Origin: Lamellibrachia columna
Lineage: Eukaryota > Annelida > Polychaeta > Sabellida > Siboglinidae
Reading direction: 5' to 3'
DNA: 64,000 bases
Assembly: GCA_963662155.1 (NCBI GenBank)
Contig: OY759266.1
Coordinates: forward strand, 56,667,010-56,731,009
The notes below the pieces were generated by a model. The model was given only the letters and a program-made list of their open reading frames with translations. It made no database searches and was not told the origin of the DNA. Positions 38,501 through 50,500 of this stretch are shown one piece after another (position 1 is the stretch's first letter; each line of letters opens with the position of its first letter). The translations under genes were made by a program, and so were the position numbers.

Positions 38501-41500
38501 TAGTCTTCCATGCAGCCACCAGGTGGTAGCACTGGAGCCAATCATTCAGTAAGAGTCTACTATGTGGCAAGGTCAATAAAGAGGTCAAGTGCACCAAGGG
38601 ATTCTGAGCAGGCTTCCACTGTGGCTTTGATTGTCAAAACAGTTGCTTATAATTATTTCCAGACTACTATCGTTAATAAACTGCACATCACATATGGGTT
38701 CTTGTAGTATTCAGCCAAATAAAATACATGCCAAATGTGTTTATACATCTAATTAAAATGATAGCAACCTAATTATTTTTTAAACAGCTTAATCTGGTTA
38801 AATGTCTACAATGCAAATTTTTCATTATATAACATAATATTTAGCATGGTTAATTTTGTGGAAATGGCTTTCAAACTGTTTACTGTTGTGACATTACATG
38901 AAAATAATTATATATAATAATTATATAGTTTATACTATAGCACGATTCTATAATAAAAACAACCAGGCTGCGTTCCTGTAAATGTACACGGCAACGCTAA
39001 AATGCAATCCTAATTTTGTGTCTGTTTAAAATCTTAATTATCACTAATTTACTTCAAAACCTGTACCTATGTATTTGATCAAACTATTATTTGTGTTTGC
39101 TTATGGCATATTTGATCAAGGTAGTTGACAGATGAATCGAGTTGAGAACCAGCATTGTAGTTATAAAACTGTGGATGCGTGTCCAATATTTGTGATACCA
39201 CACAATCAGGCAATGTGACAGGGTTATCTAATGGAAGCCAAGGACACTGATTAGCTGGTTATTACGCACAGGTCATTTATATTTATGAGTGACTCAGTTA
39301 CTGGCATGATTGTACTTGGTTACGGTTTACTGCCCGGCAAGGTCAGACTGCCCAGCAGGGTCAGACTGCCCGGCACAGTCAGACTGCCCGGCACAGTCAG
39401 ACTGCCCTGTGGAAGTATGTACAAACGAGCCAAATTTACCACATTGATGGTAGAACATGCCTGTCCTCAAGGGAGTTCAGGAGTTTGAATAAACCTCCTT
39501 TTTGAGAGAATTTGTTTTAACTGTAACATTTTCCAGAAAACATCCCAGAAATGCCCGGCTGATCGTATACACCCGAACCTGTGGAACTACAGCTTTTTTG
39601 TAAACGTTTATAGAATCTACCGCTCTACCTCTCTCGGAAATAAATCTACTGCCAAACGTGTTGTCCACTTCTGAGAGTGTCCACACTATATTTAGTTTTG
39701 TCAATTGTTACAGCTCATTTTGATTGGCCAGTCAGGCAGAATTTTTAGGGGCGATCTTTCGGCTTGACACCGAAAACGAGCCCTATTGAGAATTTGGCCC
39801 CCGGTGCTAAATCTTCATGTATCACCTTCACATTATACAAAGCAGTAGATCTACCACGATATGTGCAGTGTTACTTGGCACTTCTGAAAGTGACTTCTGC
39901 ATCTTTATTTGGTACATGACTTTGTAAAGAAAGTATTTAAATCCAGGCAGCACTACTGTGAACTGAGATGTCTATTTCCACCAAAATTGAAGATAATCTG
40001 TGTGTCATGCTATGAGCAGTAATTGTGACTGTAGAAGTGGAGAGAAGAAGTACTGTAGAAAAATGCCTCATAAACAGCAACTTTGCAAAATGTTTGTAAA
40101 AAAGGTACAGGTACGTTCTTATATAGCGCTGTATCCAGTCTGTATGACTGCTCAAGGTATATTCTTATATAGCGCTGTATCCAGTCTGTATGACTGCTCA
40201 AGGTACATTCTTATATAGCGCTGTATCCAGTCTGTATGACTGCTCAAGGTACGTTCTTATATAGCGCTGTATCCAGTCTGTATGACTGCTCAAGGTATAT
40301 TCTTATATAGCGCTGTATCCAGTCTGTATGACTGCTCAAGGTACATTCTTATATAGCGCTGTATCCAGTCTGTATGACTGCTCAAGGTACATTCTTATAT
40401 AGCGCTGTATCCAGTCTGTATGACTGCTCAAGGTACATTCTTATATAGTGCTGTATCCAGTCTGTATGACTGCTCAAGGTACATTCTTATATAGCGCTGT
40501 ATCCAGTCTGTATGACTGCTCAAGGTACATTCTTATATAGCGCTGTATCCAGTCTGTAGGGCCGCTTAAGGTGCTTTATACTTCACCCCTGACAGACCTG
40601 TTCATTCCAACACCAACTCGACTTCTCTGGGAAGAATTCAGCCATGCTGCAATTACTGCGCAAACACCATTCGTTCACATATCCACCACTGTCTACAGCC
40701 AAGTACTCATTTATACAGAGTTCACTGAGACAACATGGAATGAAAGAAAGTGCCTGAGCTTCGAAACCGGAGAAAGAGGATTTGAAACCGGGTTCTCTCA
40801 ACTGAGAGTCCAATGTTCTAACCACAAAGCCACCGTGCCTTCAAACTAATTGCAATAAATCACATGACTAATCTACCTTTCGTCACATTCTCGTCGTCGT
40901 CCTGTGAGCTGGTTTGTATGCGAAGTTCCTCGTCCTCATTGTCGGCAGCATCCTCCTTACCATTGTCATCAGACTTGTCGTTAGGGATGACAACCCACTC
41001 GAGCCCCGCCTCCGACTCCTGCCACACCCCACTCTGTTCCGCTTCCTCGTTCACACTGTTATCAGTGGTGCTATTTATCACAGTGCTGCGACCTGCATTC
41101 TTTGAATGGACCTTGTTGCGCTGGTCCATCTCTTGGTCATGTTCCTCTTCGACTCTACGTGCCGCGTCGTGATGCTGCATGAACAGCTGCGGAGACAGAT
41201 GATTGAACGATGTACATCATGTGATCATAATGTCTTCATGCAATTCTAAGCTTTTAGTAGTTATGTTTTGGCAAATGAGTCATTTCAAGTGAAATGAGTG
41301 TGATTTGAAGGGGTATAAAGCTATAACATAAGTAATACAAACAGTGTGTTTGTATCTGCCAGACTGTGATGAGGAATATTTAGTTACTCCATGAAGACGA
41401 GAAATTCAGATGGTTATAGCTTGATAGCCATATTACAAGATGAAGTCACTTACGGGTAGAAAGCCCATTACACAGTAACTACATGTGGTGAGTGTGTCAC

Positions 41501-44500
41501 AGTGACATTTCCATGCCCACAGTGTTGACAGTTACAGGCGGGGCAGCTTATTTTTAGCCAGCTACAATTTCAATAATAGACTAGGCAACCAACACCTGAC
41601 CACCTAACTACATGACCACCCCAGCACATAACTAACCACCCCACCCCATTAAATTACCACCCCATCCCTGACCATCCCTTTCCATGACTCATAAAACTAA
41701 CTATGACAAACCACCTCTCTCCATCACTAATCACCCCACCCCATAACTGACCATCCAGCTCCATAACAAACCATGTTTCTCCACAACTACCCACCCTCTC
41801 CATAACTAATCACCCCATCCCATAACTAACCCTGCATACCTGTGTAAGAGCTTCCAGGGTCTCCACACTGACTGACCCTGTCAGCGGCCGAGAAGAGTCA
41901 AAGCAGATGACTGTTTTGGTAGCCACCAGGAGGCGTCGGTTGTCCTCGCAGTGCTCCGTTAAGTTAATGAGTAGACCAAGACCCTGCAGCATCACCATGG
42001 AAACATCACATGCTTACAATTAAGATTAACAAAAGCATAAATCTACAAATGTTATTAGCCATTTCTCTAATAAAAATGTCCATTGAGGACACTGTCATAG
42101 ATTGCACAACGTCACCCATAAACAAACACGGCAGTGCTAAGAAATGTCCATTGAGGACACTGTCATAGATTGCACAATGTCACCCATAAACAAACACGGC
42201 AGTGCTAAGAAATGTCCATTGAGGACACTGTCATAGATTGCACAACGTCACACATAAACAAACACGGCAGTGCTACGAAATGTCCATTGAGGACACTGTC
42301 ATAGATTGCACAACGTCACCCATAAACAAACACGGCAGTGCTACGAAATGTACATTGAGGACACTGTCATAGATTGCACAACGTCACCCATAAACAAACA
42401 CGGCAGTGCTACGAAATGTCCATTGAGGACACTGTCATAGATTGCACAACGTCACCCATAAACAAACACGGCAGTGCTAAGAAATCTCCATTGAGGACAC
42501 TGTCATAGATTGCACAACGTCACCCATAAACAAACACGGCAGTGCTACGAAATGTCCATTGAGGACACTGTCATAGATTGCACGTCACCCATAAACAAAC
42601 ACGGCAGTGCTACGAAATGTCCATTGAGGACACTGTCATAGATTGCACAACGTCACCCATAAACAAACACGGCAGTGCTACGAAATGTCCATTGAGGACA
42701 CTGTCATAGATTGCACAACGTCACCCATAAATAAACACGGCAGTGCTAAGAAATGTCCATTGAGGACACTGTCATAGATTGCACAACGTCACCCATAACC
42801 AAACACGGCAGTGCTAAGAAATGTCCATTGAGGATACTGTCATAGATTGCACCCTGTCACCTATAAACAAACACGGCAGTGCTACGAAATGTCCATTGAG
42901 GACACTGTCATAGATTGCACAACGTCACCCATAAACAAAAACGGCAGTGCTACGAAATGTCCATTGAGGATACTGTCATAGATTGCACCGTCACCTATAA
43001 ACAAACATGGCAGTGCTAAGAAATGTCCATTAAGGACACTGTCACAGATTGCACTGTCACCCATAAACAAACACGGCAGTGCTACGAAATGTCCATTGAG
43101 GACACTGTCATAGATTGCACCCTGTCACCCATAAACAAACACGGCAGTGCTAAGAAATGTCCATTGAGGACACTGTCATAGATTGCACACTGTCACCTAT
43201 AAACAAACACGGCAGTGCTACGAAATGTCCATTGAGGACACTGTCATAGATTGCACAACGTCACCCATAAACAAACACGGCAGTGCTAAGAAATGTCCAT
43301 TGAGGACACTGTCATAGATTGCACAATGTCACCCATAAACAAACATGGCAGTGCTAAGAAATGTCCATTGAGGACACTGTCATAGATTGCACAACGTCAC
43401 CCATAAACAAACACGGCAGTGCTAAGAAATGTCCATTGAGGATACTGTCATAGATTGCACCCTGTCACCTATAAACAAACACGGCAGTGCTAAGAAATGT
43501 CCATTGAGGACACTGTCATAGATTGCACTGTCACCTATAAACAAACACAACAGTGCTAAGAAATGTCCATTGAGGACACTGTCATAGATTGCACAACGTC
43601 ACCCATAAACAAACACGGCAGTGCTAAGAAATGTCAATTGAGGACACTGTCATAGATTGCACCCTGTCACCCATAAACAAACACGGCAGTGCTAAGAAAT
43701 GTCCATTGAGGACACTGTCATAGATTGCACCTTGTCACCTATAAACAAACACGGCAGTGCTAAGAAATGCAGCTATCTGTAAAATTATATAGCTCACAGC
43801 CTATCAGCATCTGGTAAATCTCGATGTTTTTGTTTTTATTTTCACATTGAAATTACATATCTCTAATCCAGGCCGAATGTTTATAGTTGTATCAAAACAT
43901 GTAAACCAAGATGACTGTAGCTTAGTATTCACACTGAAACAAATGGTAAGTAGATTACTTGACAGATGATGAATGAACTCACCAACACAAGTAGGTCAAA
44001 ACGTTCGCTAGCGGGGATAAACGAGGGTATTCGTAGGATACACGTCAGCATCATCTTGATAAAGCCACCGTACTGGCCCACCTTGGAACAGCCAACCTCT
44101 GGGGGAAAACAACACAAACTTGTGCAGGCTTAATTTAATGGGTGGTTACATATTCATGTCTAAGACTAATTTGTTTGTACATCTCTTGGTATATTAACTT
44201 GGTTTGGGAACTACCTGCATGTGGCATACATCACTTGCAAGGACACGACAGTATACATCGCGGTAAAAAAATGTAAAACTAAGGTAAAAAACTGCGGTTG
44301 ATGGTGATTTCATTTACATTCTCATCCAAGGATCAGCAATTTAAGCAATTTAATTTGCTTAATTTATCATTGAGCACAAAATAACAGATAGTGTAAGACT
44401 GGCTAGATGCACGTACTGTTCTCGTGCGTGAGGTTGAGCAGGACACGCAGGATGGCGAGCATGCAGCTGTAGAGGCCATAACCGATGCAGTGTTTGTCCA

Positions 44501-47500
44501 CAGACTCCCCTCGCATGCCGACCTCGTTGAATGGCAGACAGTTCTCACACACCTTCAGACTCCTGCAGCAACAACACAGAGTTATGTAAAGTGTTAACTG
44601 ATGGCAAAGTGAGCAACCGTCCCTATCAACCATTGTTTAGTTTTCATGAAATCATTGGTCCATTATGATGACTACAATGTTGCTATCAAAAATAGAAATG
44701 ACATCAAATATATTATCAAATCTGGCAACTGGCATATTTTATAGAAATACGTATTTGTGATATCATGTGATAAAGAAACCACACTGTTTCACAATTGTCA
44801 TAGCAACAGTGATTGCTTGGGAGTGTTTTGTGATGACGGCTTTCATGGAATAACAACTGTTTTTTTATACACACCCAAAAACCTTTGGTTGTCTTTGAAT
44901 TAATAAGTCAAGTAGGTCAGCTTAACCTATGTACACACCTGCACAGACATCGTATTAACACAGACGATTTCTCTTCAATGAGGTATTTCTGGTTCTCAGT
45001 ATTTAAGTAGGTCACCTGTAAGAAAGAGAAAGTAGTGCTGTGTTTCTGAATACAAACCACACAGACAGTAGGCAGGGGCAGGGCCAGGAGGCTGGGGACA
45101 GAGCCAGGAGGCTGAGGGCAGGGGCAGCAGGCTGAGGGCAGGGGTAGGAGGCTGAGGGCAGGGGCAGGAGACTGAGGGGCAGGAGGCTGGGGCAGGGCCA
45201 GGAGGCTGAGGGCAAGGGCAGGAGGCTGAGGGCAGAGGCAGGAGGCTGGGGGCAGAGCCAGGAGGCTGAGGGCAGGAGGCTGAGGGCAGGGGCAGGAGGC
45301 TGAGAGCAGGGGCAGGAGGCTGAGGGCAGGGGCAGGAGGCTGAGGACAGGGCCAGGAGGCTGAGGGCAGAGACAGGAGGCTGGGGGCAGAGCCAGGAGGC
45401 TGGGGGCAGGAGGCTGAGGGCAGGGGCAGGAGGCTGAGGGCAGGACCAGGAGGCTGAGGGCAGGGGCAGAAGGTTGGGGGCAGAGCCAGGAGGCTGAGGG
45501 CAGGGGCAGGGCCAGGAGGCTGGGGGCAGAGCCAGGAGGCTAAGGGCAGTGCCAGGAGGCTGAGGGCAGGTCCAGGAGGCTGAGAGCAGGGGCAGGAGGC
45601 TGAGGGCAGGGGCAGGAGGCTGAGGGCAGGGGCAGGAGGCTGGCCAATCACAAATTAGTCACACTAAAGCTGTCTATGTGACTCACTTTCTCTAACAACA
45701 CGAGACATCTGTCTTGTTACTTCCATTTTCTAACACCTTGAGACATCTGTCTACATGACGTACATTCTCTAATACCCTGAGACACCTATTTATGTGATTT
45801 ACATTCTCTAATACCCTGAGACACCTGTCTATGTGATTTACATTCTCTGACACCCTTGGGCATCTGTCTGTGTGATTTCCATTTACTAACACCCTGAGAC
45901 ATTTGTCTATGTGACTTACATTCTCTAACACCCTGAGACACCTGTCTATGTGATTTACATTCTCTAACACCCTGAGACAAATGTCTATGTGACTTACATT
46001 CTCTAACACCCCGAGACATCTGTCTACATGACTTACATTCTCTAACACCCCGAGACATCTGTCTATATGCCTCACATTCTCTAACTCCATCAGACACCTG
46101 TCTATGTGACTTAACACCCTGAGACAAATGTATATGTGACTTACATTTTCTAACACCCTGAGACACCTGTCTACGTGACTTGCATTATCTAACACCCGAG
46201 ACATCTTTCCACGTGACTTACATTTTCTAACACCCTGAGACATCGGTCTATTCGTTGTAGACTGTCCAACATCACTGTGGTTGGTTCGATCACGCAGTCA
46301 TCTAGTTGGTCCTCGCACTTGGAAACTGGAACAACGGATAATTCAAAGCCACTGATTGGAATGGTCGAAAAAAGAAAAGACACTACGGGTAATTTAGCAG
46401 ACAAAAAGGTCATGTCAAAATAAATGACACATAAGTTCTTGCGATGCTGCGTCGGTGTCATCATGTGGTGGACGATGCACGATGACCTGACTGGACAACC
46501 CATCCGCCCTGACAAACAACAGAACATTCCAAAACCAAGGCAGAAAGCTTGGATGTGTTCTCCCAACATACGGCACCCTGACAGTCCCTGTGGCAGCGCT
46601 GCCTGTCTGGAGCATGTCTGCCCACTCACCTGTGTCAATGATGTGATCGAGGCCGCCAAACGTGCGAAGGTCCTCCTTGAACCAATCACCCGCCTGCTTT
46701 GACGTCAGACTCAGCAATGTCTCCATGGCGAGGTGGCCAGGCTGGGGGGTCAGACAGGACACAGTGACAGCAACCAATGACAGGACACAAGTGACACCAA
46801 CCAATGACAGGACACAGTGATAGCGACCAGTGACTGGAGACAATGACAGGACACAGTGACACCAACCAATGACAGGACACAGTGACACCAACCAATGACA
46901 GGACACAAGTGACACCAACCAATGACAGGACACAGTGACAGCAACCAATAACTGGAGGCAATGACAGGACACAGTGACAGCAACCAATGACAGGACACAG
47001 TGACAGCAACCAATGACAGGACACAGTGACAGCAACCAATGACAGGACACAGTGACAGCAACCAATGACAGGACACAGTGACAGCAACCAATGACAGGAC
47101 AAGTGACAGCAACCAATGACAGGACACAGTGACAACAACCAATGACAGGACACAGTGACAACAACCAATGACAGGAGACAGTGACAGCAACCAATGACAG
47201 GACACAGTGACAACAACCAATGACAGGACACAGTGAAAGCAACCAATGACACGACACAGTGACAACAACAAATGACAGGACACAGTGACAGCAACCAATG
47301 ACAGGACACAGTGACAACAACCAATGACAGGACACCGTGACAGCAACCAATGACAGGACACAGTGAAAGCAACCAATGACAGGACACAGTGACAACAACC
47401 AATGACAGGACACAGTGAAAGCAACCAATGACAGGACACAGTGACAGCAACCAATGACAGGACATAGTGACAGCAACCAATAACTGGGGACAATGACAGG

Positions 47501-50500
47501 ACACAGTGACAGCAACCAATGACAGGACACAGTGACAGCAACCAATGACAGGACACCGTGACAACAACCAATGACAGGACACAGTGAAAGCAACCAATGA
47601 CAGGACACAGTGACAGCAACCAATGACAGGACACAGTGACAGCAACCAATGACAGGTGAAATGATGTTAGGAGATTTTCCTCAAAACCACGTAAACAGTG
47701 TAGTCTGGGCACTAATGATTTAAACTGTTTCACACAGAAATGTGCTGACAAGTATCAATTACTATGTTACCACAGTATAATACATGAAATTGCAGGTGTG
47801 GTCACAATTATAAGACCACAATCATTATCTGAAATAAGACAGCAGTGTGCACTCACAGAGATGTTGTCGACCTGCCAGTTCTTAGCACCTTTCACGTTGC
47901 TGTTGCGCACCGACTCAATAATTCGCTTAATCTTCCCCTTCATTGATTCATAGTCCTTGCTGCTGACACTGGAGGAGCCACTGCGCTGCTTGTCGTCGAC
48001 AGACATTAGGCCAAGCATGAGTTCGAGGCTGGACTTCTCGAGGTCCATGTTGAGCCTGTCTCGACTGAGCATGAACATGACGGCGGCCGTGCACAGCGCC
48101 AGAGTCTGTCAACACAGGCTAGTGGTTAGTGGCTAAAAGTCACATAACTATTTAACTAGACAACCTGAATCAATTATGTGAAAGTCACGCAGCAAGAAAG
48201 TTGACAATTTATGAGTTACCTGAATTCAAAGCTCGCAAAAATGTTAAGATGTAGTCGACAGTTGCCACGGTTAAAGGAACAAACACAACATAAACTAAAC
48301 AACACATTTTAGTTCAAAACTAAGTTCTACACTCAGTTCTACTACTAATTATACCCACAAAATGTTTTGTCATGGAACCACAACACATCTGGTGACCTCA
48401 GTAATGTGCAAACACATTAAACATATAAGCATGAAACAGCATTATCTGTTACCCACATAGATAGACAATGGAAGACTATCTTTGAATCCTTGCTGCTGTA
48501 GCTAACACAACTTGGAAATAGCACTTCTATGAGACCACTTCTATGGGGCCACTACTATGGGGCCACTGTTACGGGGCACTTCTATGGGGCTATTGCTATG
48601 GGGCCACTGCTATAGGGCCACTGTTACATGCATTCTATGGGGCCACAGTTATGGGACCACCACAATGAGGCCACTGCAATAAGGGCCACTTCTATGGAGC
48701 CACTGTTATGGGGCCACTTCTGTGAGGCCACTGCTATAGGGCCACTGCCATTGGGCCACTGTTATGAGGCCAAATACAACTCCATTTACATTGTTATGTA
48801 CAACCATTACAAGTGATAACACCATGACTATCTCACTACAAGTAATAACACCATGACTATCTCACTACAAGTGATAACACCATGACTATCTCACTACAAG
48901 CCAAGTATCAAGTCACATGACGCTCACCGCATGTTGAGACGCATCATGCAGCGCAGTGAAGATCTTACTGAGCGTGCTGTGTGCGCGCAGGTGCATGCGG
49001 AAACTGGCCACGGTGCACTTTGTCGCCAGACTGACCGTGCTGTGAGAGAGAGAGAGAGGATAACATCACTCATACAACAGACACGCTGGAACAACCTGCT
49101 TACTGTGGTATAGCTACAGGTGGCTCTTCGTCCATCTCAGTTCTCACGGTTATTCTTTATTCTCAATTAATACATCCTCTTTCACATATTATTCAGTGAA
49201 CACTGAATAATATCGTGATTTTAATTTGGCATCCATACAGGAGAGGACTTTTATGCTTTGTGATGATGTTTTAATTTATTTATTTATATATTTTAATGGA
49301 CTTTTAGTTTGCACACACAGTGACTGGCGTAAGCTAGAAACTGGCGCATTGAAGTACCTTTATTTATTTAGTTATTTATAATCCCAAATGAGTTATCATA
49401 GTAAAGTATATAATAGTTATCATGCTAATGTGGTCAGTTTACTGTTCAGAAATATGGCCATAGATCACAGTTCCACATGACCGGTGAGACAAGCAATTAA
49501 TGGTTTGTTAGAGCGGCCACAAGTTATGCCACACACACAGCAACTGGACAATAAGTCAAGTGCCAACTGACCAGGCTGAATGACCAGCCACATTTCACAC
49601 TTCTTAAGGTTGGGAATTAGTTATTCAGACCATCAACATTTGAGATGACATGTATTTGTGAATTCAGACAAAATAAACAAAGATGTTGACCCGTCCCTGG
49701 TTGATGCCCACTCCTATGTTAGCCTCAGAAGGAGCTATGTGGAATATAGCAACTCAAGATGCTATTAGCCTATAATTAGGTAAATTCATTTTAATTTCAT
49801 CAAAATGCCTGATTGGTCATGTTTGAAGAGTGAACATTCATACGAGATGACTAAATTAGTATAACGTATCAATACAAACAGGTCATTATTGATGGGGGTG
49901 GTAGTTCTTATTAATAATATTCCAAGATCTCATTGAAGCTGACTCACTGTGAATTCAGACAAAATAAACAAACACATTGACCACTGCCTGATTGATGCCC
50001 ACTCCTATATTAGCCTCAGAAGGAGCTGTGTTGAATATAGCACTTGAACATATTTGCTAATAATTTTAGAATACCCAAAATGCAAATTAATCCAAAATGA
50101 AAATTTATAAAATATATTATTATTAACACAATTTCACATACATACAATTCAGCAGACTTCTAGTAACACACCAAACTAGTCGAGTTTGTTAAAACAATGT
50201 AACAATGTCAATAATGCTTTGGGGGTGTAAAATTTCCTATTATAACTGTGGAGAGGGTATGTAACTTCATAGTGAGGTTCCACCGTATCTGTCAACGACC
50301 TGACATTACAGGGACATACCTGAGGCAGCGGACAGACAGAGGCTGGGAGTCATCCAGTCCGTCCATGATGTACTCAATGTCGTCCTCAAACTCCTGTGTC
50401 TCTCCGTGTTCTTGACACTCGTGAGCCTGTTTCACGTTGTGGACCACAGTGAACAGCTGTGGGCAGAAAGATGTCAAATTATGTCTTCACAAACAGTTCA

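Noticed and set aside
44917..45651. Pro/Leu/Ala-rich 244-codon frame
   Set aside because: Translation of the 20 bp G-rich intronic array; only the last residues overlap WAPL exon h.
45692..46243. 183-codon frame with repeated [13 protein letters not shown] as a protein
   Set aside because: It reads through array copies of the exon end and splice donor, but it is out of frame with exon g after a 2 bp deletion. I treat it as intronic array.
46415..47751. Minus frames of up to 402 codons with a repeated [10 protein letters not shown] motif
   Set aside because: Three frames are open across the 26 bp array. Only the exon f part (GHLAMETLL) at the end of one frame is real WAPL coding sequence.
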